A stretch of DNA of 64,000 nucleotides from Syntrophobacterales bacterium. GTDB lineage: Bacteria > Desulfobacterota > Syntrophobacteria > Syntrophobacterales > Thermodesulforhabdaceae. Position 1 is the first letter of the stretch. Each line of letters begins with the position of its first letter. The position numbers and the translations under genes were made by a program. Shown one piece after another: positions 17,807-26,994 of the stretch. The notes below the pieces were generated by a model that saw only the letters and a program-made list of their open reading frames with translations, ran no database searches and was not told where the DNA came from. The stretch lies in the NCBI GenBank assembly GCA_026417655.1, contig JAOACS010000011.1, positions 1-64,000 on the forward strand, given 5' to 3'.

Positions 17807-18934
17807 TTACGGGTTTACTGTTGTTACATAGACAAATTTTCCATTTTCAACCTTATTGATTACAACACTTTTTACGGGATTTCCTTCGGGCCCCATCGTT
17901 ATAACACCAGAAACTCCCTGAAAGTCCTTAAGCTGGCTCAAGGCATCCCGAATCTTAGTTCCATCGGTGGAACCCGCCTTTTCAATGGCAGCTAGAATCA
18001 TAAAATACGCATCGGCCCCAAGAGCTTCAAATGCACTTAACTCCTTTTTGAATTTTTCTTCAAAGGCCTTAATATAATCCTTGGCGAGCTGAGTATTTGC
18101 AGCCTGTTTATGGAAATGAGCTGTAAAATACATATTCTCCACAGCCTGTCCACCAATCTTGATTAACTCATCCGCCTGGGCTCCATCCCCCGTAAGAATA
18201 GGAACATTGATTCCCAAGTCCCTTGCCTGCTTAGCAAGAAGAGCATCCTCGGTGTAGTAATTCGGGGCATAAATGATATCAGGTTGAGCGGCCTTTACAG
18301 CGCTCAATTGAGCAGAAAAATCCTGATCACCGGTTTGAATATATGTGGTTGATACAATCTGTCCTCCAAGTTTAACAAACTCTTTGACAAAGAAGTTCGC
18401 AAGGCCGACACAATAGTCCTGGGCTACATCGATAATTACTGCAGCTTTATTGGCCTTGAGCTCATTTTTCGCAAAACGAGCAGCAACCTGCCCCTGGAAT
18501 GGATCAATGAAACAGGCTCTGAAAGCATATTGCTTTCCTTGAGTCACAAGAGGATTAGTCGCTGTTGGACTTACAGAGGGAATTTTCGCAGCTTCGGATA
18601 TGGGATTTCCAGCCATAGTATTGCCACTTATGGCCTCTCCTATGATCGCAACCACCTTCTCTTTATCCACAAGGCGCGTTACAGCGTTAGCTGCCTCAAT
18701 CTTATCGCTTTTAGTATCCACCAGGATAAGCTCAATTTTTTTTCCAAGAACTGTTGGCTTCATTTCATTGGCCACCTGGATACCATTCCATTCCATCTGG
18801 CCATAAGAAGCCACAGAGCCTGTCATGGGAAGATATACGCCTATTTTGATAGTTTCTTGAGCCTTTACCCCATTAATACCCAAGCAGAGTAGACCTATCC
18901 CGAGCATGGTAAAAAGCGCTACTAGCTTTCTCAT
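17807..18934 (-). CDS. livK: Branched-chain amino acid ABC transporter substrate-binding protein
   Basis: Periplasmic binding protein of 375 residues (Peripla_BP_6, LivJ/LivK type). It has a signal peptide (MRKLVALFTMLGIGLLCLGI...KAQE), the opening IKIGVYLPMTGSVASYGQ and the conserved VVAIIGEAISGNTMA. The substrate is probably leucine, isoleucine or valine, but this family also carries aromatic acids, urea and amides, so specificity is inferred from context. First gene of livKHMGF; GGAGGG precedes the ATG. Confidence 0.92.
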   Translation of the reverse strand: MRKLVALFTMLGIGLLCLGINGVKAQETIKIGVYLPMTGSVASYGQMEWNGIQVANEMKPTVLGKKIELILVDTKSDKIEAANAVTRLVDKEKVVAIIGEAISGNTMAGNPISEAAKIPSVSPTATNPLVTQGKQYAFRACFIDPFQGQVAARFAKNELKANKAAVIIDVAQDYCVGLANFFVKEFVKLGGQIVSTTYIQTGDQDFSAQLSAVKAAQPDIIYAPNYYTEDALLAKQARDLGINVPILTGDGAQADELIKIGGQAVENMYFTAHFHKQAANTQLAKDYIKAFEEKFKKELSAFEALGADAYFMILAAIEKAGSTDGTKIRDALSQLKDFQGVSGVITMGPEGNPVKSVVINKVENGKFVYVTTVNP

Positions 18935-19011
18935 CTCTATTCCCTCCCCTATTTAATTAAGCGAGTTAAATTGGACAAAACTAACCTTTGGAAAAAAAAT
19001 ACTTCTTTTCC

Positions 19012-19040
19012 TTTTTAAGTAAAAATTTCGAAATGGTCAA
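19012..19040 (-). promoter_or_regulatory. Candidate sigma-70 promoter of livK
   Basis: On the minus strand TTGACC (19040-19035), a 17-base spacer, and TAAAAA (19017-19012), about 80 bases before the livK start. The -35 box matches 5 of 6 and the -10 box 4 of 6. Confidence 0.45.
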
Positions 19041-19081
19041 ATAGTTGTGAATGAGGATCCTATGCTTTTAAAAGTCTTGAC

Positions 19082-19108
19082 TTGACGTATTAAGATAAAA
19101 CCTATAAG
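19082..19108 (+). promoter_or_regulatory. Candidate promoter of the carbonic anhydrase gene
   Basis: TTGACG (19082-19087) and TATAAG (19103-19108) with a short 15-base spacer. An inverted repeat, ATAAAACC (19095-19102) with GGTTTTAT (19131-19138), spans the -10 box and the purine-rich ribosome site before the ATG at 19145. It could therefore regulate at the DNA or RNA level. Confidence 0.35.
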
Positions 19109-19144
19109 CTCCCAATTTGGTTAGGGAAGAGGTTTTATAGTCTC

Positions 19145-19729
19145 ATGGAGACCTTTAACAAAATGGCCAAAGATATGGATAAAATCATAGAAAGACTTAT
19201 TGAAGGAAACCATAGATTTTCTAAAGGGGAAGCCCTACGAGCTAATATAAGTGTTTCCCGTCGAAATCAGGTCGCCGACTCACAAAATCCATTCGCCACA
19301 GTCTTTGGGTGTGCAGATTCCAGAGTGCCACCAGAAATAATCTTCGACTGTGGCCTAGGAGATCTTTTTGTAATAAGGACGGCAGGACATACGATGGACA
19401 ATGCTGTTATAGAAACCATCAAGTTCGGTGTTCAATCCCTTAATATTCCCCTTGTTATAGTGCTTGGTCATACGAACTGTGGCGCCCTGTTAAAGGCTAT
19501 CGAGAGTCAAACAAAGGAAGGTAGCATCTCATGGATTGTAGAACAAATAATACCGGCAATAGAACCCTGTAGGGAAGCTACAGAACTGTTAAACTGCGTC
19601 GTAAAGGAACACATAAGAAGGACTACTTCCCAACTGCAAAATATATTAGCCCCCCTTTCAAAAAAGGTTATAATCTTAGGGGCCTGTTACGATCTACACA
19701 CTGGCCTTTTAGAAATCTTAGAGGCATAG
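19145..19729 (+). CDS. Beta-class carbonic anhydrase
   Basis: Reversible hydration of CO2 to bicarbonate in the cytoplasm. Zinc ligands and dyad are all visible: Cys56, Asp58 and Arg60 in GCADSRV, and His109 and Cys112 in LGHTNCGA. Also typical are VIRTAGH and the C-terminal ILGACYDLHTGLLEIL. Length 194 is on the short side of the family but complete. An internal ATG at codon 7 is possible. It has its own promoter candidate, with 62 bases to the following operon. Confidence 0.94.
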   Translation: METFNKMAKDMDKIIERLIEGNHRFSKGEALRANISVSRRNQVADSQNPFATVFGCADSRVPPEIIFDCGLGDLFVIRTAGHTMDNAVIETIKFGVQSLNIPLVIVLGHTNCGALLKAIESQTKEGSISWIVEQIIPAIEPCREATELLNCVVKEHIRRTTSQLQNILAPLSKKVIILGACYDLHTGLLEILEA

Positions 19730-19791
19730 TTTCGATACCCCTTAAAAAGAGACCGCTCCTTTCCATCATTCATGGGACCATAGGAGGAATT

Positions 19792-20343
19792 ATGGGACTT
19801 TTCGACTGGATACTAGGAAAAAAAGACAAAGAAGCCCAAAAGCCAGCTTTTGATCCTACAAGGGTGCGTCTTCAGGATCTTCAACCGGGATGGTTAGTTG
19901 ACTTTGATCTTAAAACCTGGGAGGTATTGGCGCGACATAGATATGATATGGGCGATGGGTTTGAGATGATCGAGTGGGAACTCAGGGCGGGAAACGACGT
20001 TAGATACCTCTGTCGAGAAGAGGATGATGGCGTATACTGGACCCTTATGAAAAAGGTTCCCCTAGGAGCTATAGCCTCTGGATTAAAAAAACACATTCTC
20101 GAGCATGAAGATCCTCCCTCAAAACTACATTACGAAGGTAGTGACTATGAAATGGTAAGTTACGGAGGAGCAAAATTCTTTAAAGATGGGTCCCCTCCGG
20201 GAATTCCCTTTCTCTACTGGGAATATGAAAGTGTCGATGGAGAAAGGGTAATAACTATAGAGCAGTGGGGTGATACGGAATTTGAAGCCTCAGTCGGGGA
20301 ATATGTGGAGGAGTATCAATTCAGTAATATCCTACCCCGGTAG
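19792..20343 (+). CDS. DUF4178 domain protein
   Basis: Soluble protein of 183 residues, mostly beta strands, built around one DUF4178 domain (DLQPGWLVDFDLKTWEV, a WELRAG strand, YLCREEDDG, then VSYGGAKFF and YWEYES). DUF4178 has no assigned biochemistry but is repeatedly found beside DUF350, spermidine-synthase-like and PspA genes, exactly as here. Preceded by AGGAGG. First gene of a six-gene run to 24800, all on one strand. Confidence 0.85.
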   Translation: MGLFDWILGKKDKEAQKPAFDPTRVRLQDLQPGWLVDFDLKTWEVLARHRYDMGDGFEMIEWELRAGNDVRYLCREEDDGVYWTLMKKVPLGAIASGLKKHILEHEDPPSKLHYEGSDYEMVSYGGAKFFKDGSPPGIPFLYWEYESVDGERVITIEQWGDTEFEASVGEYVEEYQFSNILPR

Positions 20344-20352
20344 TATTAGCTG

Positions 20353-21153
20353 GTGAGAGAGACTGTGCCTTCAACGGAAAAAACCCTTTCTATTGGTCTT
20401 ACGTGTTTAGTGCTATTTACCGGGATCTTTATGGCGGGATGTAGTAGCTCCCCCCAAGATCCCTTAGAAAAACTTAAAAAAGAACTATCTCCCTATTCTG
20501 AATACTCTGTTATTCTTACCGACATGCGGGAAGAGGGTCTCCTATTTTCTAACTATTATCATATTTATCGGATTATTTATCTCGATCGAGATCCAAAGGA
20601 GGGAGAGCCTATTCTAAGAGAAAAAATAACCTCCTGGTATCCGGTCAGTAAGGCCTTTTATGAAAAATACAAACCCTGCCTTGGAATGACAATCTTTGCG
20701 AAGGAGAAGGACGGTACCATTACAGATGTCCCCCATCCCCCTGCATACCAGTTCATTGGTGACACAAGATTCGGCCAATGGAAAACCGATGAAAAGGGTA
20801 ATCAGATCTGGGAATGGATTGGAAAGTATTACGTGATTTCGTCAATTCTCGATCTTCTTGGTGACCATCGGAGAATATCCTACGAAGACTGGCACAATTA
20901 CAGAACCAGCATGCAGAAAAGAAAGCCCTACTTCGGCCCCCAGGATGAGTCAAAAAATCCAACCTTCGGCACAGGGGGAAGTTGGACCCAAAAAAAATTT
21001 CCTACCTTTTTCGAACGCCAACAGGCTCGGATGGCAGCTAAAAAAGCCAGTTTTGAACAGAGGGTTTCCCAAAGCATGGGCAAAACCAAAACATCAACCT
21101 TTACTTCCAGAACAGGCGGAAGTAGTTTCGGGGGGCGTTCAGGCGGCAAGTAA
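20353..21153 (+). CDS. Lipoprotein with Gly/Ser-rich tail
   Basis: Signal peptide with lipobox FMAGC (Cys30), so lipid-anchored. The mature part is a folded domain to about residue 195 with many aromatic residues (SNYYHIYRIIYLDRD, WIGKYYVISSILDLL), then a basic segment and a tail rich in Gly, Ser and Thr (TGGSSFGGRSGG). The tail recalls the E. coli YgiB/YjfM (DUF1190) lipoproteins, which sit in a comparable gene set, but the folded part is not obviously the same family. The start is GTG at 20353; a second GTG at 20365 is equally plausible. Lies 9 bases after the DUF4178 gene. Confidence 0.7.
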   Translation: MRETVPSTEKTLSIGLTCLVLFTGIFMAGCSSSPQDPLEKLKKELSPYSEYSVILTDMREEGLLFSNYYHIYRIIYLDRDPKEGEPILREKITSWYPVSKAFYEKYKPCLGMTIFAKEKDGTITDVPHPPAYQFIGDTRFGQWKTDEKGNQIWEWIGKYYVISSILDLLGDHRRISYEDWHNYRTSMQKRKPYFGPQDESKNPTFGTGGSWTQKKFPTFFERQQARMAAKKASFEQRVSQSMGKTKTSTFTSRTGGSSFGGRSGGK

Positions 21154-21191
21154 TTTATAAGGGTAACCAAGTTTTGAAGGAGTAGGCCACC

Positions 21192-22058
21192 ATGGACAAT
21201 ATGCTCATTTCTGCAGCTAAATGGGTGGGTGCAGTTATTGGGTTCTTCGTTGGATCAGTCATTTTACTAAGTATGGGGCGAGCGGTCTTCACCCTTATGT
21301 ATCCTCGCTGTAACGTGAAAGAAGAACTTGTCGATAAAGATAATCCTGCGATGGCTATTGTTTTTGGAGGTTATGTGTTAGGCATAGCGCTTGCCATTGG
21401 GGGGTCCCTTGTAGGGCCAAGCCTTACGGTTAGGCTGGCCTTCTATGATCTCCTTATTTACGGTCCTCTTGGAATTGGACTAATGTTTTGTTCCCATCTG
21501 ATCGCAAAAAAAATAATTCTTCACCCCTTTGATATGACAAAGGAGATCGTTGAGGATCGAAACTGTGGAACCGGTATAATTATAGCAGCTAACCATATAG
21601 CTATGGGGCTCATAGTCTATGGAGCTATAGCTGGTGAAGGTAATATCTTTACGGCCTTTGTCTTTTGGTTTCTTGGCCAGCTCGCTTTGGTTATAGCCAC
21701 GCTGTTTTATCGTAGGATCCTCCCCTTCGATCTCCATCAAGAAGTTGAAAGGGACAACGTAGCCGTGGGCATAGCCTTTGCCGGAGTTTTAATTGCAACG
21801 GGAAATATTGTCCGTTTTGCCATTCAGGGAAATTTCCTATCCTGGGAAAGAGATCTCCTGTTTTTCGCTCTCGTTATGGGGCTAGGTGTAATCTTTATGC
21901 CTATTGCAAGAATGTTAGTCGAAAAGGTTATGTTAAGCGGCCGAAAATTGATGGATGAACTTGTAAGACAGGACAAGCCTAATATTGGAGCAGCTATCAT
22001 TGAGGCCATGATTTATGTGGCTCTTTCCTTCCTTGTGGGCTGGAGTGTTTCTATATGA
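21192..22058 (+). CDS. DUF350 (YjfL-like) integral membrane protein
   Basis: 288 residues with two DUF350 units, each of about four membrane helices, joined by charged loops (MYPRCNVKEELVDKDNPAMAI in unit 1; DLHQEVERDNVAVGIAF in unit 2). DUF350 members are small helical-bundle membrane proteins of unknown transport or stress role. The last 4 bases overlap the start of the next gene (ATGA), so the two are translated together. Confidence 0.85.
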   Translation: MDNMLISAAKWVGAVIGFFVGSVILLSMGRAVFTLMYPRCNVKEELVDKDNPAMAIVFGGYVLGIALAIGGSLVGPSLTVRLAFYDLLIYGPLGIGLMFCSHLIAKKIILHPFDMTKEIVEDRNCGTGIIIAANHIAMGLIVYGAIAGEGNIFTAFVFWFLGQLALVIATLFYRRILPFDLHQEVERDNVAVGIAFAGVLIATGNIVRFAIQGNFLSWERDLLFFALVMGLGVIFMPIARMLVEKVMLSGRKLMDELVRQDKPNIGAAIIEAMIYVALSFLVGWSVSI

Positions 22059-23647
22059 GAAGAGGGAGCCTGCTAGAGAAGACAGGCTCAGCGATTTTTA
22101 AGTTTTTTGCTAACACATTACTTACTCCTTCCAGCATAATAAAACTTTCGGTCTTCGTTGCTGGCTTTTCGGGTATCCTCATTGAATACGTCATTTCTAC
22201 AGTAGCCTCCTACCTTATAGGGAATACCCTGTTCCAATGGGCTATAATAATTAGTCTTTTTCTCTTCGCGATGGGGTTAGGAAGTCGGGTAACGGGTCAC
22301 ATTAAAAATGACGAAGCTAATTACTTCATCCTCGTGGAATCTCTGATTACTATCACAGTAGCTATATTTCTTCCCACAGCCTATGCTGCTGTAGCTTACC
22401 CTGTTATCCTCCATCTAGTTTTATACGGAGCCACGCTTACTACCGGAGTTTTAATAGGTATGGAAATCCCATTACTCATAAGGCTTAATAGTAGGTTTGA
22501 GGAACTACCAAGGAACTTGAGTCGTTTGCTAGAAAAGGACTATATGGGCGCACTCTTTGGCGGTCTCTTCTTTGCTTTCGTTGGTCTTTCCTTCTTTGGG
22601 CCTCTTACTCTGGGACTTATGGTGGCAACCCTTAACTGGCTAATAGCTCTAATTTGCTGGCTGTCCTTTAGGCAGGTTTTGAAAAGAGCCTTTATCGCCG
22701 TGATAGCCTTGGCTGGCATCATTACCTTTGCCTCCTTCCCCCTGGGAAATGCCTTAGCCTCATGGGGAGAAGAGCAAAAATATAGGGACGAAATAATCTA
22801 CTCTGAACAGAGCCCCTATCAGCGCATTGTGATGACCAAATGGCGACAATTCTTTTGGCTCTATCTGGACGGCCATCTACAGTTTTCTAGCTACGATGAA
22901 TATCGTTACCATGAGACTCTTGTGCACCCGGCCATGATGGGAGCGACATCCCGCTCCCATGTTCTAATTCTTGGAGGAGGTGATGGGCTTGGAGCTAGAG
23001 AGGTTCTGAAATACCCAGATGTAGAAAGCATAACCATTGTTGATATTGACCCGGCAATAACTAGACTAGCCAAAAATCATCCTCTTCTTGTAGACCTAAA
23101 CGATAGCGCCCTTAATAATCCAAAGGTTAAAGTGATAAATGAAGATGCGGGAGTCTTTCTAGAAAAGAGCTCTCACCTATGGAATGTAATTATTGTGGAT
23201 CTTCCGGATCCAAGGACTCCTACCCTTGAAAGACTCTATTCTGTGGAGTTTTATCGAACATGTAAAAATCGCCTTGCCAAAGGAGGAGTGATAGTAACTC
23301 AGGCTACCAGCCCTATCTTTAGTCCCCATGCCTTTTGGTGTATTGCAAAGAGTGTAAACGCCTCGGGATTACATGCGATCCCCATACATGCCTATATTCC
23401 TACCTTCGGAGACTGGGGCTGGGTAATAGGGTCTGAATTTCCCGTAGAAATATTCCGATCTAGACTCGAAAAGGTGTGGACTGAAGCATCGCTTCCGTTA
23501 AAATTTTTAAATCTTGAAGTCCTTAAAACATTGTTTGTTTTCAGTCCTGCTGATAGAATAGATTTCCAGGCGGTTGAGGTGAATTCATTTTTTAAACCGG
23601 TCCTATACCGGTATTATAAACAAGGGATTTGGTCATTAGATCAATAA
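22055..23647 (+). CDS. Membrane-bound spermidine-synthase-like aminopropyltransferase
   Basis: N-terminal half (about 1-235) has six or seven membrane helices; the C-terminal half is a polyamine-synthase Rossmann domain with GGGDG near residue 307, the acidic ribose-binding VDIDP, EDAGVF, and DLPDPRTPTLERLYS in the active-site loop. In soluble spermidine synthases this loop reads DSTDP; DLPDP is usual in the membrane-anchored subgroup, whose substrate is not established. No AdoMet decarboxylase lies in the window, so the aminopropyl donor must come from elsewhere or the reaction differs. Coupled to the DUF350 gene. Confidence 0.85.
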   Translation: MRRGSLLEKTGSAIFKFFANTLLTPSSIIKLSVFVAGFSGILIEYVISTVASYLIGNTLFQWAIIISLFLFAMGLGSRVTGHIKNDEANYFILVESLITITVAIFLPTAYAAVAYPVILHLVLYGATLTTGVLIGMEIPLLIRLNSRFEELPRNLSRLLEKDYMGALFGGLFFAFVGLSFFGPLTLGLMVATLNWLIALICWLSFRQVLKRAFIAVIALAGIITFASFPLGNALASWGEEQKYRDEIIYSEQSPYQRIVMTKWRQFFWLYLDGHLQFSSYDEYRYHETLVHPAMMGATSRSHVLILGGGDGLGAREVLKYPDVESITIVDIDPAITRLAKNHPLLVDLNDSALNNPKVKVINEDAGVFLEKSSHLWNVIIVDLPDPRTPTLERLYSVEFYRTCKNRLAKGGVIVTQATSPIFSPHAFWCIAKSVNASGLHAIPIHAYIPTFGDWGWVIGSEFPVEIFRSRLEKVWTEASLPLKFLNLEVLKTLFVFSPADRIDFQAVEVNSFFKPVLYRYYKQGIWSLDQ

Positions 23648-23679
23648 CCTTTAGTTTTCCTCAAAAAGGAGGTTTCCAG

Positions 23680-24078
23680 ATGAGTGAATATTTCCAAAAG
23701 GTAAAGTCATACCTTTTGAACTTGGACGTCGAAATAGTAAAGGAGGACCCTCAAGAAGGGCTTTTCGTAGTTAAAAACGAAGATCGAGGACTAGTAAACC
23801 TAGTGGTAGACTGTGAAGATCCCATTCTTATTATTGAACAGCTAATCATGGCTGTTCCTGACAAAAACAGGGAAGAATTTTTTAAACGGCTTCTTCAAAT
23901 GAATCGGGCTCTTATTCATGGGGCCTTTGTTGTGGACGAAGAATCTAAAAATGTCATATTTAGGGATACTCTTCAGCTAAGAAATCTTGATTATAACGAA
24001 CTTGAAGCATCCATATTGGCTCTTGAGATGGCACTTCTCGAATACGGTGATGAATTGATTAAGTTTACTAAGGCTTAA
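23680..24078 (+). CDS. YbjN/YjfI-like small cytoplasmic protein
   Basis: 132 residues, acidic, alpha/beta. The opening strand-helix pattern and LLQMNRALIHGAFVVDEE are typical of the YbjN/type III chaperone-like fold; E. coli YjfI, which neighbours the PspA paralogue YjfJ, is the closest contextual analogue. The start at 23680 is preferred over an ATG at 23629 because AAGGAGG lies 7 bases upstream. It likely works with the PspA protein encoded 14 bases downstream. Confidence 0.72.
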   Translation: MSEYFQKVKSYLLNLDVEIVKEDPQEGLFVVKNEDRGLVNLVVDCEDPILIIEQLIMAVPDKNREEFFKRLLQMNRALIHGAFVVDEESKNVIFRDTLQLRNLDYNELEASILALEMALLEYGDELIKFTKA

Positions 24079-24092
24079 AAGGGAGGGTAAAA

Positions 24093-24800
24093 ATGGCAGG
24101 GATTTTACAAAGACTTTTTAAAATAGGTCAGGCCGAGGCTCATGCAATAGTAAATAAGCTCGAAGATCCCATAAAGCTTACAGAACAGGGCATCCGTGAC
24201 TTGAAAAGGGATCTTACAACAGCTATGGAGAGCCTTGCAGAGGTCAAGGCTTTAGCGATTCGCCTCAGACGTCAAATGGAAGATTTCCAAAGGGCCGCAG
24301 CCGATTATGAAAAGAAAGCCCTTCTTATCCTAGAGAAGGCAAAGCGAGGAGAGATGGACCTACAAGAAGCCGAGAGGCTTGCTCTAGAAGCTTTAGGCCG
24401 AAAACAGGAAAACGAAGAGCGCGCAAAACAGCTTCAGGTGGATTGCCAGACCCAGGAGTCCATGGCCGCTCAACTCCAGGTAAAAATTGAACAACTCAAG
24501 AAGCAAATAAGCTCCTATGAGAACGAACTGATTACTCTGAAAGCACGAGCCAAGACGGCCGAATCGATGAAGAAGATCAATAAACAACTTGCTCAGGTAG
24601 ACTCATCAAGCACTATCGCCATGCTGGAACGGATGAAGCAAAAGGTCAGAGAGGAAGAATCTCTTGCCGAAGCCTATGGAGCCGTAGTAGCAGATACTTC
24701 CTCTGTGGACGCTAAATTAGAAAAAGCCCTTGCAGCTCCTTCTTCCCCAGCTGTCTCCGATGCCCTAGCTGAGTTGAAGAGAAAGGCTGGTCTGCTGTGA
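24093..24800 (+). CDS. pspA: PspA/IM30 family membrane-stress protein
   Basis: 235 residues, almost entirely helical coiled coil, opening with the family pattern MAGILQRLFKIGQAEAHAIVNKLEDP and heptads through about residue 200; a helical tail ends in DALAELKRKAGLL. PspA proteins form ESCRT-III-like rods that bind and repair the inner membrane. The usual partners PspF, PspB and PspC are absent. Instead it closes a DUF4178/lipoprotein/DUF350/aminopropyltransferase/YbjN operon, like E. coli YjfJ in the yjf cluster. Confidence 0.9.
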   Translation: MAGILQRLFKIGQAEAHAIVNKLEDPIKLTEQGIRDLKRDLTTAMESLAEVKALAIRLRRQMEDFQRAAADYEKKALLILEKAKRGEMDLQEAERLALEALGRKQENEERAKQLQVDCQTQESMAAQLQVKIEQLKKQISSYENELITLKARAKTAESMKKINKQLAQVDSSSTIAMLERMKQKVREEESLAEAYGAVVADTSSVDAKLEKALAAPSSPAVSDALAELKRKAGLL

Positions 24801-24845
24801 ATGGTCCTAGTTAAAATCCTAAAGAACCAGGGGGAAATATAGTAA

Positions 24846-25760
24846 ATGTCATTTAAGTCTGGTTATGTCTCGATTATAGGAGCTCCAAATGTTGGCAAAT
24901 CGACGCTTATTAATGCCATTGTTGGGGAAAAGATCTCTATTACCTCTCCTAAACCTCAAACCACCAGAAACAGAATTGCTGGTATCTATACCGACGATCG
25001 TTGTCAAATTGTCTTTGTTGATACACCAGGCATCCATAAAAGCAAGGATCTTTTCAACGAAATCCTTGTCTCTACAGCCCTTTCAACAGTAGGGGACGTC
25101 GATGTGTTATGCTTTATGGTAGAGCCCATTAATCCCCCTGGAAGACTTGATATGCTCATCCTGGAAAAGGTGATTAGCCGCCTCTCTAATCCAACAATCC
25201 TCGTTATCAACAAAATTGACGTAGTGCCAGCCAAAAACTCCTTACTTCCTCTAATAGATTTTTACAGCAAACAACATAGCTTTTACTCTATTATTCCTAT
25301 TTCGGCCCTTCTCGGGGACGGGGTAAAGGAACTGGTAGATAGGATTGTGGAGATACTGCCAGAGGGTCCCAAATATTTTCCGCAAGATCAGATAACCGAT
25401 CTTCCCGAAAGATTTATTGTTGCAGAATTAATAAGGGAGCAGATCTTCAATCTCACCCACGAGGAGGTTCCCTATTCTGTCCACGTCTCAATAGAGCGTT
25501 TTGAAGACCAACCCGATAGAAATCTTGTTATTATAGAAGCCACCATCCATGCTGAAAAGGATTCCCAAAAGGGGATAATAATAGGAAAGGGTGGCAAAAT
25601 GCTAAAAGAGATTGGAAGGCTTGCAAGGATAAACATAGAAAAGTTTCTTGGAAAGAAGGTTTTTCTACAGCTTTATGTAAGGGTTCAGGAAAGATGGCGC
25701 CGGGACAAGCGAATTCTAGCCGAGTGGGGTTTTCGATTAAAATCCCCCTCCTCGTTATGA
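24846..25760 (+). CDS. era: GTPase Era
   Basis: Essential GTPase for 16S rRNA and 30S subunit maturation. G1 GAPNVGKST at residues 12-20, the TTRNR switch I, G3 DTPGIH, G4 NKID and G5 SAL are present; the C-terminal KH domain has IIIGKGGKMLKEIG. Length 304 is normal. It follows pspA by 45 bases and may be read from the same transcript. Confidence 0.96.
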   Translation: MSFKSGYVSIIGAPNVGKSTLINAIVGEKISITSPKPQTTRNRIAGIYTDDRCQIVFVDTPGIHKSKDLFNEILVSTALSTVGDVDVLCFMVEPINPPGRLDMLILEKVISRLSNPTILVINKIDVVPAKNSLLPLIDFYSKQHSFYSIIPISALLGDGVKELVDRIVEILPEGPKYFPQDQITDLPERFIVAELIREQIFNLTHEEVPYSVHVSIERFEDQPDRNLVIIEATIHAEKDSQKGIIIGKGGKMLKEIGRLARINIEKFLGKKVFLQLYVRVQERWRRDKRILAEWGFRLKSPSSL

Positions 25761-25788
25761 TCCCGGCTTTTAATTTAAAGCAAAGAAT

Positions 25789-26976
25789 CTAAACTACCCC
25801 CTCCTCCCGTAGTTTAGCTATTTCTTTAGAGTTAAGCCCTAGTTTTTGAAGGACTTCCTCAGTGTGTTCTCCCAACTCTGGAGCACCCCTTTTTATCATT
25901 CCCCCCATTTCCCTGCACTGTAACACCACGCCAAGCTCCTTATATAGCTTTCCATAGGTATCGATCATAGAAACTACCACTCCCTTCTCTTCAAGCTCAC
26001 GATCATTGATTACTTCGTCGAGATTTCGAAGAGGTTCACAGCAACAATCTATATTTTTAAAAAACTCTATCCACTCTTCTAGGCTCTTCTGTTCGAAAAC
26101 TCTAGAAATAGCCTCTATAAGAGCTCTCTGATGCTCGCCCGGTTCAAAATACGAGGGGGTATCCCATTCCGGATGACCTACAGCCCCACAAAAGGCTTTC
26201 CAAAATTGGGGCTCCAATGCTCCAAGGCTCATATATCGCCCATCCTTTGTGCGATAGATATTGTAACAGGCCAGGCCATGATTTAGCATATCATCTCCAG
26301 GCTGTGGCACCTTCCCATCGGCAAGAAATTTCCCCCATCTCAAAGCGTGAAACAGAAGAAGCCCATCGGTCATGGAGATATCAATGAAATCTCCTCTTCC
26401 AGTTTTTTCCCTTCGGTATAAAGCAGTGGCTATAGAAAAGGCTGCCAATAGAGCTCCTCCACCAATATCTCCTATCTGAACTCCTGGGAGTATAGGTTCA
26501 CCATCCTTTCCAGAGTAGGAAAGCACCCCACTTATAGCTAGATAGTTGATATCATGCCCCGCCCGATGGGCTCTTTCGCCCCTTTGTCCATATCCAGTTA
26601 TAGCACAATAAATTAAACGGGGATTCTCTAATCTAAGAGCATCATACCCAATACCAAGTCGCTCCATCACCCCAGGTCGAAAGCTTTCAAGAACAACATC
26701 GGCATTTCGAACTAACTTTAGAAAGATTGCTCTTCCCCTAGGATCCTTAAGGTTGAGAGTAAGGGACCTCTTATTCCTATTAAGAACAAAGTGGAAACCA
26801 CTGGATTTACCTATAAAAGGGGGCCAGCTCCTTATGTAATCTCCACCCTTAGGATCTTCGATTTTGATAACGTCAGCCCCAAAGTCAGCTAGAAGCATTG
26901 AACATAAAGGCCCTGGAAGAAGTCTTGAGAGATCCAAAACCATAACTCCAGAAAAAGGAAGCTTCTCTTCCTGCAT
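25789..26976 (-). CDS. CaiB/BaiF family protein, alpha-methylacyl-CoA racemase-like
   Basis: 395 residues of the class III CoA-transferase fold (opening VMVLDLSRLLPGP, then DVIKIEDP, NADVVLESFRPGV). It carries both residues used by alpha-methylacyl-CoA racemase: His141 in GHDINYL and Asp170 in GDIGGG. True class III CoA-transferases keep the Asp but lack this His. Racemization of 2-methylacyl-CoA is therefore at least as likely as CoA transfer. Last gene of the acyl-CoA block. Confidence 0.85.
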   Translation of the reverse strand: MQEEKLPFSGVMVLDLSRLLPGPLCSMLLADFGADVIKIEDPKGGDYIRSWPPFIGKSSGFHFVLNRNKRSLTLNLKDPRGRAIFLKLVRNADVVLESFRPGVMERLGIGYDALRLENPRLIYCAITGYGQRGERAHRAGHDINYLAISGVLSYSGKDGEPILPGVQIGDIGGGALLAAFSIATALYRREKTGRGDFIDISMTDGLLLFHALRWGKFLADGKVPQPGDDMLNHGLACYNIYRTKDGRYMSLGALEPQFWKAFCGAVGHPEWDTPSYFEPGEHQRALIEAISRVFEQKSLEEWIEFFKNIDCCCEPLRNLDEVINDRELEEKGVVVSMIDTYGKLYKELGVVLQCREMGGMIKRGAPELGEHTEEVLQKLGLNSKEIAKLREEGVV

Positions 26977-26994
26977 AAAAAGATCTCCCCTTCT

